15,211 bases of DNA from Oscillospiraceae bacterium (GCA_028706415.1 JAQWBK010000032.1:1-15211); one strand, 5' to 3'; numbered from the stretch's first letter, positions 1-6,866 are shown. Numbers and translations are program-made. The notes: generated by a model not told the origin, from the sequence alone.

Positions 1-53
1 AGCGATGCTTGCGCTAACTGCTCTACCGTATTCAGAATATTATCCCATCCCAT
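1..53 (-). CDS. Probable amino-acid ABC transporter permease, N-terminal fragment
   Basis: Only the first 17 codons are inside the window, reading MGWDNILNTVEQLAQAS from an ATG at 53. A clear Shine-Dalgarno GAGGG sits 6 nt upstream. It lies directly downstream of, and on the same strand as, a family 3 amino-acid binding lipoprotein. In that setting the next gene is normally the membrane permease (HisM/GlnP type), and short amphipathic starts of this kind are common in that family. The fragment is too short to show a membrane helix or the EAA loop, so the product call rests mainly on context; the start codon itself is well supported. Confidence 0.5.
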   Translation of the reverse strand, partial: MGWDNILNTVEQLAQAS

Positions 54-80
54 ATGCTTCCCTCGCTTTTAAAGCAACAA

Positions 81-116
81 TTCAACACCTGTCACCATCC
101 GGAGACAGGTGTTGAA
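81..116 (-). terminator. Hairpin between binding protein and permease genes
   Basis: A perfect 13-bp inverted repeat (TTCAACACCTGTC at 81-93 and its complement at 104-116) encloses a 10-nt loop, 24 nt past the stop codon of the binding protein. On the minus strand it is followed by a moderately T-rich run (TTGTTGCTTT), then by the next gene's ribosome binding site. It could be a leaky terminator or an mRNA-stabilising stem that keeps binding protein above permease, as is usual for such operons. The T tract is imperfect, so full termination is doubtful. Confidence 0.55.
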
Positions 117-139
117 AAATACAAATTTACTTTTTATTT

Positions 140-1012
140 TTAATCGGCATCCGAGTTGATTTTCTCGGCTTCTGTTTTTAGTTCATCCGGACGCTCTATG
201 TAGTACCGGGCAACGATCTCATCCATAACAACAGCGTCGCTTCTGCCTTTTTGAAGCTCGTACATGGCAAGAATATTGTTGCCAACCGAGGTGGCTTTGC
301 CGCCTTTAATAATCTTCTTTATGTCATCACGGTCGTTGAGTGCATCATTCGCAGTAGAACCGGTTTGAAGAACCACCGTTTTGTCTTTCAAATCGGTAAG
401 CTTTGATATGCCGGAATCCTTTAAGGTTATGACAACCTGACGGTTATTCATATAAGATAGGCTAAGGTTCATTTTCTCGTCGCGCTCGTCGTTTATGGTC
501 ATGCCGTTCCAAATGCAGTCAATTCTGCCGGTGTTAAGCTCGGTCACATTCTGCGCCCATACGATGGGTTGAAGCTTAAGCTTAACATTCATACGCTTGC
601 AAACCTCGGTGGCAAGATCGATATCATATCCGATGATATCACCTTTGCTATCCTTATATCCCATGGGAGGGAAAGAGGAATCCAGCCCGAGAACCAGTTC
701 ACCTTTTTCTTTGATTTTAGTCAGGGAGTCGTCTGTGCTGCCTGTGGGGGTGAAGGTGTCGGGTACGGTTGAGGTATCCTCACCAAACCATTTTTCTGTA
801 ATCTCGGCCAGCTTACCGTCCTTTTTCATTTCCACAAGGATTTTCTGGACCTCGTCACGAAGAGCCTGATCAGCCTTGCGGAATCCAATTCCGTACTGCT
901 CATCAGATAGAGCCTCTTCTAAAACTACATACTCATATTTTTTGGTCATACAACCGGTTGCAAGCAGCATTGTCATTATCACCGCAAGAACCAAGCCCAT
1001 TACTTTTTTCAT
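140..1012 (-). CDS. Circularly permuted family 3 amino-acid ABC transporter solute-binding lipoprotein
   Basis: Extracytoplasmic receptor that should capture an amino acid for an ABC importer. Residues 1-21 are a lipoprotein signal peptide (hydrophobic core, then LLATGC with Cys21). What follows is out of order. Residues 26-79 (YEYVVLEEALSDEQYGIGFR through EKWFGED) are what normally ends an SBP_bac_3 protein. A Ser/Thr/Pro-rich linker follows at 80-96. From 97 comes the normal N-terminal part (ELVLGLDSSFPPMGY at 105-119, GYDIDLATEV, CIWNGMTI at 166-173, DLKDKTVVLQTGS, then VVMDE at 261-265 and ARYYIE). It stops at 290 exactly where the displaced C-terminal segment should begin. All parts of the fold are present once, so this is a permutation and not a truncation. 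Total length of 290 aa is near normal. The start is backed by an AAAGGG ribosome site. The ligand cannot be named. Confidence 0.9.
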   Translation of the reverse strand: MKKVMGLVLAVIMTMLLATGCMTKKYEYVVLEEALSDEQYGIGFRKADQALRDEVQKILVEMKKDGKLAEITEKWFGEDTSTVPDTFTPTGSTDDSLTKIKEKGELVLGLDSSFPPMGYKDSKGDIIGYDIDLATEVCKRMNVKLKLQPIVWAQNVTELNTGRIDCIWNGMTINDERDEKMNLSLSYMNNRQVVITLKDSGISKLTDLKDKTVVLQTGSTANDALNDRDDIKKIIKGGKATSVGNNILAMYELQKGRSDAVVMDEIVARYYIERPDELKTEAEKINSDAD

Positions 1013-1051
1013 TAATAAATCAACCCTTTCAGTTAAAACTAATGCAAGTAT

Positions 1052-1080
1052 ATTTTACACCATCGCATTACCAAAGTAAA
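1052..1080 (-). promoter_or_regulatory. Candidate sigma-A promoter of the binding protein gene
   Basis: On the minus strand, TTTACT (1075-1080) and TAAAAT (1052-1057) are separated by 17 nt, about 40 nt upstream of the start codon at 1012. Both boxes are close to the housekeeping consensus. A second possible -10 (TATACT) overlaps just downstream. Confidence 0.5.
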
Positions 1081-1155
1081 GCATTATTTCGCTAAAGGAA
1101 TTTTAAAATTATCCTGTCCGGAACAAAGGGTTTTGAAAATTACCATGCCCGAATG

Positions 1156-1176
1156 AAAGGGTTTTAAAAACCCTTT
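1156..1176. repeat. 21-nt AAAGGGTTTT palindrome
   Basis: Perfect 10-nt arms (AAAGGGTTTT and AAAACCCTTT) meet around one central A. The same AAAGGGTTTT also occurs in direct orientation at 1125-1134, and a separate AATTTTAAAATT palindrome lies at 1099-1110. The cluster sits between the end of the tRNA operon and the promoter of the binding protein gene. It could be an operator for the latter. No T tract follows that would make it a convincing terminator. Confidence 0.35.
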
Positions 1177-1200
1177 GCTGTCCATTCTATAGGGTATATT

Positions 1201-1236
1201 TTAAAAAGCCGCGCCGAAAAGCCCAAAAGTGGCTTA
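1201..1236 (-). terminator. Candidate terminator of the tRNA operon
   Basis: Just downstream of the tRNA-Val gene on the minus strand, AAGCC (1231-1235) can pair with GGCTT (1206-1210). A GC-rich stretch immediately precedes a run of five T (1203-1207). The outer stem is short and its loop is about 20 nt, so the fold is not textbook. Its position at the end of the operon is what suggests termination. Confidence 0.35.
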
Positions 1237-1263
1237 ACAGTGCGGTTTTATGCGGGTTTTGAA

Positions 1264-1340
1264 TGGTGGGCGCAGAGGAACTCGAATCCCCGACCTCTTG
1301 CGTGTGAAGCAAGCGCTCTAACCAGCTGAGCTATGCGCCC
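1264..1340 (-). tRNA. tRNA-Val (anticodon CAC)
   Basis: Full cloverleaf on the minus strand. Acceptor GGGCGCA pairs with TGCGCCC, the D-arm is GCTC-AGCTGGTTAGA, the anticodon stem is CTTGC/GCAAG around loop TTCACAC (anticodon at 1304-1306), and the T-arm carries TTCGAGT. The discriminator A and the 3' CCA are encoded (1264-1266). It reads GUG codons. It is the last of three tRNA genes on one transcript. Confidence 0.97.
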
Positions 1341-1348
1341 AAATAGTG

Positions 1349-1380
1349 CAATTCAGCCTAATCGAAATCAGGCTGAATTG
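1349..1380 (-). repeat. Perfect spacer hairpin between tRNA-Glu and tRNA-Val
   Basis: CAATTCAGCCT (1349-1359) and its exact complement (1370-1380) form an 11-bp stem with a 10-nt loop in the 45-nt spacer between the two tRNAs. It has no following T tract. A processing signal for maturing the tRNA precursor is one reading; a relic of a duplicated sequence is another. Confidence 0.5.
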
Positions 1381-1385
1381 AGTGA

Positions 1386-1460
1386 TGGTGACCCGGACGG
1401 GAATCGAACCCGTGTTACCGCCGTGAAAGGGCGGTGTCTTAACCGCTTGACCACCGGGCC
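1386..1460 (-). tRNA. tRNA-Glu (anticodon TTC)
   Basis: Cloverleaf on the minus strand. Acceptor GGCCCGG pairs with CCGGGTC (one G-U pair), the anticodon stem ACCGCC/GGCGGT encloses loop CTTTCAC with anticodon TTC, and the T-arm GGGTTCGATTCCC is standard. The discriminator A and encoded CCA lie at 1386-1389. It reads GAA/GAG codons. It is the middle gene of the three-tRNA operon. Confidence 0.97.
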
Positions 1461-1487
1461 GCAGATGCGCCCCCTGCTGGAGGCGCG

Positions 1488-1564
1488 TGGTAGCGGTAGT
1501 CGGATTTGAACCAACGACACTGCGGGTATGAACCGCATGCTCTAGCCAACTGAGCTATACCGCC
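1488..1564 (-). tRNA. tRNA-Met, elongator type (anticodon CAT)
   Basis: Cloverleaf on the minus strand. Acceptor GGCGGTA pairs with TACCGCT, the anticodon stem TGCGG/CCGCA encloses loop TTCATAC, and the T-arm has GGTTCAAATCC. CCA is encoded at 1488-1490. The acceptor is fully paired and the anticodon stem lacks the GGG/CCC pairs of initiator tRNA, so this is the elongator. A CAT tRNA converted to Ile by lysidine cannot be fully ruled out. It is the first gene of the operon. Confidence 0.93.
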
Positions 1565-1596
1565 GAACCAATTTGCTTTGGTGTGAAGCGTTGTTC

Positions 1597-1626
1597 ATTA
1601 TATAGTATATCAGCCCCTTTTGTCAA
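1597..1626 (-). promoter_or_regulatory. Promoter of the tRNA Met-Glu-Val operon
   Basis: On the minus strand, TTGACA (1621-1626) and TATAAT (1597-1602) are both exact consensus and are separated by 18 nt. They lie 33 nt upstream of the first tRNA. This fits a strong stable-RNA promoter. Confidence 0.85.
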
Positions 1627-1730
1627 TAACAAAAATGCCTAATATCATTAAATATGGTTTCTTCCCCTTTTAAAAGTGCCCTCCATCATTTAAAGCCCCG
1701 AATTATTCACTGCAATCGCCGGTTTTCCCC

Positions 1731-1759
1731 TTGTGCCCCGGAAAGATAATTGATATACT
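1731..1759 (+). promoter_or_regulatory. Candidate promoter for the AI-2E transporter-hemW operon
   Basis: TATACT at 1754-1759 is preceded by TGA, giving an extended -10. A partial -35 (TTGTGC, 1731-1736) lies 17 nt upstream. Transcription would begin about 20 nt before the translation start, which leaves room for the AGGAGGT site at 1771-1777. Confidence 0.45.
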
Positions 1760-1784
1760 AAACTGACAAAAGGAGGTAAGCTAT

Positions 1785-2945
1785 TTGAAAGATCACCTGA
1801 AGGGATTTACCCGTTTGATATCTCTGTTTGTACTTGGAGTGGCTCTGATAGCCGTCTACAAAACCTTTGACAACATGAACATCATAGTGTCATTCATCGG
1901 CAAAATCTTTGCCGTCCTCAGCCCGTTCGTTATAGGTCTTGGTCTGGCGTTCTTATTATATGCCCCCTCCAGCCGTTTAGAAAATCTTCTTGCTCGGAAT
2001 AAATACCGCTTGGTTTCACGCAATTCGCGTATAATTTCGGTACTGCTTGTATATTTAACACTGTTTTTAATTATTGCTCTGTTGCTGACCTTTGCGCTTC
2101 CGGCGATTATTAAAGGCTTGGTAGATTTTGTATCTTCACTGCCTTATTACTATAGTCAACTGATGATCTATCTCAATAAAACTGCCCAGAATGGTGGTTT
2201 ACTGCAAGGGCTGGATATTTCGGATACCATTGAAAATATCTACACCTCATATATTCAGCCACAGCTGTCTTCCGAGGCTGTAATCAGCTATTTCAAAGGT
2301 GTCATGAATTTCACCTCCTCGTTATTAAGTGTATTTATGGCTTTTATCATTTCGGTTTACATGCTGATAAGCCGCGAACCCCTTATCAATACCGGCAAGC
2401 TGGTTCTCGGCATATTTCTGAATGATGGACAAATGTCAAGGCTTTCCCATTACACCCACCGTTCCTGCGATATTTTGTACAGTTACTTTTACAGTCAGGT
2501 GCTGGACGCAATAATTGTGGGGGTTATCATTACGGTAGGCTTGTTCATATTCAGGGCGCCCAACGCCCCGCTTTTGGGCTTCCTTATCGGTCTGCTCAAT
2601 ATGATCCCCTACTTCGGGGCAATAATGGGCGGCGGTATTGCGGTGGCTATCACCCTGCTGTCGGGGAACCCTTACGGTGCAATTTTTATTGCCATATATA
2701 TTGTGGTCATGCAGCAGGTGGATGCAAATCTTATCCAGCCGCGTATTGTCGGCCACACCCTGGGTGTTCGCCCCATATATGTACTGCTTGCCATCACCCT
2801 GGGAGGCGGGCTGTTTGGATTTTGGGGTATCTTCCTGGGCGTTCCCGCAATTGCAATAATACAAATGCTGTTGCGGGATTATCTCAATTATCGCCATCGA
2901 TTGAAAAAGCCGACCATCCCCCCTTCCGGATGGAACAACCCGTAA
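1785..2945 (+). CDS. AI-2E/PerM family membrane transporter
   Basis: Polytopic membrane protein of 386 aa in the family called AI-2E transporter, PerM or UPF0118. Members include quorum-signal exporters and Na+(Li+)/H+ antiporters, so the substrate is not predictable here. Paired hydrophobic helices lie near the N-terminus (about residues 8-60 and 63-90). A central extracytoplasmic or amphipathic stretch follows, with more helices from about 170 on. The family signature is clear in the C-terminal third: NMIPYFGAIMGG, then QQVDANLIQPRIVG and GFWGIFLGVPA. The start is TTG at 1785, chosen because AGGAGGT lies 7 nt upstream. hemW begins 25 nt after the stop, so the two are probably cotranscribed. 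Confidence 0.88.
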   Translation: MKDHLKGFTRLISLFVLGVALIAVYKTFDNMNIIVSFIGKIFAVLSPFVIGLGLAFLLYAPSSRLENLLARNKYRLVSRNSRIISVLLVYLTLFLIIALLLTFALPAIIKGLVDFVSSLPYYYSQLMIYLNKTAQNGGLLQGLDISDTIENIYTSYIQPQLSSEAVISYFKGVMNFTSSLLSVFMAFIISVYMLISREPLINTGKLVLGIFLNDGQMSRLSHYTHRSCDILYSYFYSQVLDAIIVGVIITVGLFIFRAPNAPLLGFLIGLLNMIPYFGAIMGGGIAVAITLLSGNPYGAIFIAIYIVVMQQVDANLIQPRIVGHTLGVRPIYVLLAITLGGGLFGFWGIFLGVPAIAIIQMLLRDYLNYRHRLKKPTIPPSGWNNP

Positions 2946-2970
2946 CTCTCTTACAGAAAAGGGGTATCAG

Positions 2971-4092
2971 ATGTCTAACCCTATCGGGCTTTATATCCAC
3001 CTGCCGTTTTGTCTTTCCAAATGCCCCTACTGCGATTTTTATTCACTGACCGACCTTAACCCCGAGACACTCAACTCATATACCGAAGCCGTAATCGGTT
3101 CAATTGAACGGTGGAATAAAAAGCTTGAGGGAGCAACCGCCGACACACTGTATCTGGGCGGCGGCACCCCCTCGCTTTTGGGTGGGAAACGGATTTCACT
3201 CATAATTCAGGCGGCGGGCTGCTTTGGCCTGGAGAATGCGGAAATCACCATGGAGGCAAATCCGGCAGACGACCTGGATGAAGTTTTTGCCGCATTCGCC
3301 GCTGTGGGCGGCAACCGCGTATCCCTTGGGATGCAAACCGCAAGTGATGAACAGCTGGAATTTCTCGGTCGGCGGCACCGTCATCAGGATGTGGTAAAGG
3401 CGGTGGATACCGCAAAGGCTGCCGGCATTGATGATATTTCCCTTGATGTAATGCTGGGGCTCAAAGGACAAACCGTTTCCTCGGTTGAATCCACCCTCTC
3501 CAAGGCCCATGATCTGGGGGCAAAGCATATATCGGCATATATGCTTAAAATTGAGGAGGGTACCCCCTTTCATCAGCGGCGGGATCAACTATGCCTGCCC
3601 GACGATGATTCGGTAGCCGAGCTTTATTCAGCCGCCTGTGAGGCACTGGAGCTGCTTGGTTTCAGTCAATATGAAATATCGAATTTCGCCCTGCCCGGCT
3701 TTCAAAGCCGACATAACCTGAAATATTGGAATGCCGACCCTTATCTCGGAATAGGGCCGGCAGCTCATACATTTATTGACGGGCGGCGTTTCTATTATCC
3801 CCGCGACCTTGATGGGTATATAAAAGGCGAACAGCCCGTTCCCGAAGAATCCTCCGGAGCATATCCGGACGCAGGTGAAATGGAATATCTTATGCTCCGT
3901 CTGAGACTTACCCAAGGGGTGAAATATAAGGAGTTTGAGGAACGGTTCGGCCATCCAATCCCCCGGGATATAACCGAGGGGGCCGCCCGCCAGCCAGACC
4001 ACCTGGTTTGTGTTGACAAAGAAGGCATACATCTGACCCGCTCGGGCTTTTTGCTTTCAAACACACTAATCTCAAGGATAATTAACGGTTGA
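2971..4092 (+). CDS. hemW: HemW-like radical SAM protein
   Basis: Radical SAM enzyme of the HemW/HemN superfamily, 373 aa, a normal length. The iron-sulfur motif CLSKCPYC (Cys14, Cys18, Cys21) is followed by Asp-Phe, without the fourth nearby Cys that marks true HemN, so HemW is the better call. YLGGGTPSLL (SAM binding) and HNLKYWNADPYLGIGPAAH (a conserved HemW motif that includes a proposed haem-contact HN..YW) are intact. HemW proteins bind haem and act as haem chaperones; old annotations call them oxygen-independent coproporphyrinogen III oxidase. The start at 2971 has AAGGGG 6 nt upstream. It follows the AI-2E transporter by 25 nt. Confidence 0.93.
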   Translation: MSNPIGLYIHLPFCLSKCPYCDFYSLTDLNPETLNSYTEAVIGSIERWNKKLEGATADTLYLGGGTPSLLGGKRISLIIQAAGCFGLENAEITMEANPADDLDEVFAAFAAVGGNRVSLGMQTASDEQLEFLGRRHRHQDVVKAVDTAKAAGIDDISLDVMLGLKGQTVSSVESTLSKAHDLGAKHISAYMLKIEEGTPFHQRRDQLCLPDDDSVAELYSAACEALELLGFSQYEISNFALPGFQSRHNLKYWNADPYLGIGPAAHTFIDGRRFYYPRDLDGYIKGEQPVPEESSGAYPDAGEMEYLMLRLRLTQGVKYKEFEERFGHPIPRDITEGAARQPDHLVCVDKEGIHLTRSGFLLSNTLISRIING

Positions 4093-4098
4093 TACATA

Positions 4099-4260
4099 AA
4101 GGTCACCTCTAAAAACCTATTTTGAACGGATTCCGAGCAGAATTTTTGTCGGGCAAGGAAAGCCGACGAAGCAATGCTTTCCGCATTACGAGGAGGTTTT
4201 GACGCAGTCCGGCGGTAATTGTGCCGGAAGACGCCGGAAGGGGTTTTTAGAGGTGACCTT
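4099..4260. mobile_element. MITE-like element, copy 1
   Basis: A 162-bp intergenic element whose ends are perfect 19-bp inverted repeats (AAGGTCACCTCTAAAAACC at 4099-4117 and its complement at 4242-4260). A second copy at 8215-8375 lies in the same orientation and differs by three substitutions and one T. The interior holds more inverted arms: GTCGG/CCGAC (4148-4152, 4163-4167), GGAAAGC/GCTTTCC (4157-4163, 4176-4182) and TCCGGCG/CGCCGGA (4208-4214, 4232-4238). No open reading frame of note lies within it. It lies 6 nt past the hemW stop and before the convergent sporulation genes, where it may also act as a terminator stem. Flanks are AT-rich and no certain target duplication can be assigned. 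Confidence 0.8.
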
Positions 4261-4339
4261 AAGCATCTTTCAGCCGTTTACGCCCGGCAAGGAGGATAAC
4301 GCAGACAGACGAAAAACAAACCGCAAAGACAGGATGATT

Positions 4340-4702
4340 TTAATCAGGGATTAGTATTACCTGCCGAGCAAGTTGCTGCGTGGCTTGGGTTTCATACTCA
4401 AATGTCCAAAATGCCGCCCTAATCCCCGGCGGGAGAATATGCCATACCCTGCCCGTCCATTTTGAAACCTCATCGGATATCTCAAAAGTGCTTTCCCGCC
4501 CGAACATATTTATTGTAAACTGCCCCTGCTGTGCCGAAATGTCAAATCTCAAACTCTCGTCGCCAAAGCCAACCCGACGGGAATTATAATCCGCAATTAT
4601 AAATCCTGCCAACATAACCAGTAAAAAAAACGACATAATCCATGTTAAGAATATCAGCCTTACTCTTTTATTATTCCGCCCTTTTTTTGTATCCTTTGCC
4701 AT
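4340..4702 (-). CDS. Small single-pass membrane protein downstream of spoIIP, unknown function
   Basis: A 120-aa protein not recognised by family. Residues 1-14 are strongly basic (MAKDTKKGRNNKRVR), residues 15-38 form one hydrophobic helix (LIFLTWIMSFFLLVMLAGFI), and about 80 residues follow outside, ending in RVWHILPPGIRAAFWTFEYE and a short tail. The positive-inside rule puts the C-terminus outside the cell membrane. The frame is open up to 4747, but I prefer ATG 4702: an AAAGGA site lies upstream, and the earlier ATG at 4714 directly abuts it. The gene follows spoIIP by about 50 nt on the same strand, so a role in the sporulating cell is an inference from position only. Confidence 0.7.
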   Translation of the reverse strand: MAKDTKKGRNNKRVRLIFLTWIMSFFLLVMLAGFIIADYNSRRVGFGDESLRFDISAQQGQFTINMFGRESTFEISDEVSKWTGRVWHILPPGIRAAFWTFEYETQATQQLARQVILIPD

Positions 4703-4755
4703 GCTTATAACCATCCTTTTGAAATTAGAGCATAAAAGAACCCTCATGCCATCAC

Positions 4756-5904
4756 TTATTTTAACTTATTAAGTACCTGTGCCAATGTTTTTCCCAAAAT
4801 CTCACCCGAATATGCCGCTTCGCTGACGGTATTTGCATCGGTTCCAACCTCGATTAGCATAGAGCCGTGTGATAAATGCTGATTATAACGGCTGTCTACA
4901 AGATAAAGCGGGCGGACAATTCCGTAATACTGGGTATGGAGGGAGCTTTGCAGCCTGAGGGATAACCTCAAATTTTCAGCCCAGTCGGGGTGCGGATATG
5001 TGGATGAATGGCCAACACTTGTGATAATCATTATTTGAGCCGCTTTACGACCGTTTATCGTAACAGTAGGCTTATATTTTTCTGTTTTTGACTTGTTCAT
5101 CGCATCCCGATGAATGTCAATAACAACACTGATGGTGGGGTACTGCTTGAGAATTTTTTTTATTGTATTTTCTGATCGTACATAGGCGCCGGTGTATTTC
5201 GGGGAATCATGCAGGGTTACATTATGAATTACCCCTATATTTGCGGCACGAAGCTGGGCGGAAATGGCCTCTCCCGCCGCCACCACGCTGCGGGTATCAT
5301 CCTTGGAAAAAGAAGAGTCCCGGTGGTTATAGTAGCCTGCGTAATAGGTCATATATGCTTCGGTGGTGTGTGTGTGTAAGATCAGCACCTGAGGGTCGGA
5401 TGAATTTTTAATCTTTATATCGGGTTTAATCTTCAGCTGTGCAGCAATATCAATTGTGCGGCTGCTTGCATTCTTTATGGCCACCCCCTGCACAAAATTA
5501 CTGCCGACACCTACCATCAACTCGATAATCTTACCGCCGTCCCCGGCTTCGGGCGGAACCAAACCGGAGGGTATGATTGTTGAGGAAGCAAGCTCCCCCG
5601 AGGTCAGCACCCCCCCGATGGGAGTATACGGCAGGTCGGACGGCTCCCCCGTTTGCTCCATGCTGCCTTGGGCGGGTATGCGTTCCAGCCTCTCGCTTAA
5701 AACCTGCACGCCGCCCTCAGGCTGCATTATTCCAACCGACAGCAGAGCCAACCCCCGCCCGAAATTGAGCAGCCGCCCCTCTGCAGCCCATCCCGCCGCC
5801 AGCGTTATACATCCGGCAAGGGCGGTCATCACAATAAATATACCCACCGCTTCGGTGCGTGAGCGTTTTCCTTTTTTATTCGCTTTATCCTGCATAGTCA
5901 TCAC
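4756..5904 (-). CDS. spoIIP: SpoIIP, sporulation peptidoglycan amidase/endopeptidase
   Basis: Component of the SpoIID-SpoIIP-SpoIIM machine that thins septal peptidoglycan and drives engulfment of the forespore. The 382-aa protein has a basic N-terminus, one membrane helix (about residues 18-40), a variable Pro/Gly-rich linker (to about 165) and the SpoIIP catalytic domain. Conserved metal and active-site motifs are present: LHTHTTEAY (176-184), DIHRDA (263-268) and VGTDANT (353-359). The frame opens with GTG at 5904 and has in-frame ATGs at 5901 and 5895. A GGTGA site 5 nt before 5895 makes that a good alternative start. It lies 61 nt after gpr, the same pairing seen in Bacillus and Clostridium. 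Confidence 0.95.
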   Translation of the reverse strand: MMTMQDKANKKGKRSRTEAVGIFIVMTALAGCITLAAGWAAEGRLLNFGRGLALLSVGIMQPEGGVQVLSERLERIPAQGSMEQTGEPSDLPYTPIGGVLTSGELASSTIIPSGLVPPEAGDGGKIIELMVGVGSNFVQGVAIKNASSRTIDIAAQLKIKPDIKIKNSSDPQVLILHTHTTEAYMTYYAGYYNHRDSSFSKDDTRSVVAAGEAISAQLRAANIGVIHNVTLHDSPKYTGAYVRSENTIKKILKQYPTISVVIDIHRDAMNKSKTEKYKPTVTINGRKAAQIMIITSVGHSSTYPHPDWAENLRLSLRLQSSLHTQYYGIVRPLYLVDSRYNQHLSHGSMLIEVGTDANTVSEAAYSGEILGKTLAQVLNKLK

Positions 5905-5965
5905 CGCTATCAGAATATGCGGTTTCTATGCTTTTTATGCTTGGCTATTACCCTGAGTCGGCAGA

Positions 5966-6835
5966 TCAGCTTGCTGCCGACACAAGGGATAAGGGTGAAT
6001 ATTCGGGCTGTAAGGCGGCATTGATCGTCATGGCGACCAGCTGGGATGCCCGCCTGATTATTAAATCAATTTCACGGGGTGTCACCATCATTTCCGCCCC
6101 CCGCGGGGTAACCTGATTTGCCGATTCCTCCCGTCCGGTGAGCTCCATGGCCACCGTTCGCGCATCCACCACCGTCGGAACCCCCAGCCCGATTACCTTC
6201 ACCCCCAAGGTATCCATGTTCAGAGCCATGCGATTGTTGCCCACCCCCGAGCCCGGGGCTATTCCGGTATCGCAAATCTGGACGGTACAGCCCAGCCTAT
6301 CTACACTTCTTGCCGCCAATGCATCTATAACGATCACCCCGGCAGGCTTTACAATATCACAAATGCCCTTGACCATTTCACTGCTTTCCACCCCTGTTTG
6401 ACCAAGCACGCCGGGTACAAAAACAGCCGCAGGCCGCAACTTCTCAAGCCCGGTAGTGCGTGCAAATTCGCCCTCGATATGCCGGGTTGCAAGAACCATA
6501 CCCGCCGAACGGGGGCCCAGCGCATCCGGTGTCACCGACTGATTGCCCAGCCCGACAACCAGAATTACCCCGGTTTCAGGAAGAAGAGAGCGTAGCTCGT
6601 CCCCTAATAGCTTTGCCTTTTCCTCCATGTTTATCTCATCGTCGGACAGGGGCTGAAGCTCGGCGGTTATATATGTGCCCTGCGGCCGCCCCAGTGCCTC
6701 CTCCCCCTGTTGGTTTTCAATCACAATTCGGGTAAGCCTGACATCCTCAACCTGTCTGCTTTCCTGCTTTATGCCCGGAATCGTCTCTTGGGTCTGTACC
6801 GCCGCCTCTATGGCCAGGTCTGTTCGGAACTGCAT
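5966..6835 (-). CDS. gpr: GPR germination protease
   Basis: Endopeptidase of family A25 that degrades small acid-soluble spore proteins when a spore germinates. The 289-aa length is shorter than the roughly 370 aa of Bacillus GPR but usual for clostridia. The N-terminal RTDLAIEA (residues 4-11) resembles the SASP cleavage consensus and is the expected self-processing site of the zymogen, so the propeptide would be very short. Family motifs include VTPDALGP (101-108), VPGVLGQTG (140-148), VIDALAARS (169-177), GIAPGSGVGNNR (191-202) and MVTPREIDLII near the C-terminus. Asp104 and Asp171 are likely equivalents of the essential aspartates. ATG 6835 has AGAGGA 6 nt upstream. It is the first gene of the cluster with spoIIP. 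Confidence 0.95.
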   Translation of the reverse strand: MQFRTDLAIEAAVQTQETIPGIKQESRQVEDVRLTRIVIENQQGEEALGRPQGTYITAELQPLSDDEINMEEKAKLLGDELRSLLPETGVILVVGLGNQSVTPDALGPRSAGMVLATRHIEGEFARTTGLEKLRPAAVFVPGVLGQTGVESSEMVKGICDIVKPAGVIVIDALAARSVDRLGCTVQICDTGIAPGSGVGNNRMALNMDTLGVKVIGLGVPTVVDARTVAMELTGREESANQVTPRGAEMMVTPREIDLIIRRASQLVAMTINAALQPEYSPLSLVSAAS

Positions 6836-6866
6836 AATGATTCCTCTTTTCTGAAATTATTCTTAA

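Noticed and set aside
4099..4260. Short coding gene inside the repeat
   Set aside because: No start with ribosome site gives more than a few codons, and the one-base difference between copies would shift any frame.
5912..5940. Sigma-E-like boxes before spoIIP (GCATAAA, 14 nt, CATATTCT on the minus strand)
   Set aside because: Spacing is right and matches are fair, but transcription would begin almost at the start codon and leave no ribosome site. Chance is as likely; cotranscription with gpr explains expression.
5456..5956. Plus-strand frame of 166 codons opposite spoIIP
   Set aside because: Low-complexity Pro/Ser-rich shadow of spoIIP with no ribosome site and no motif.
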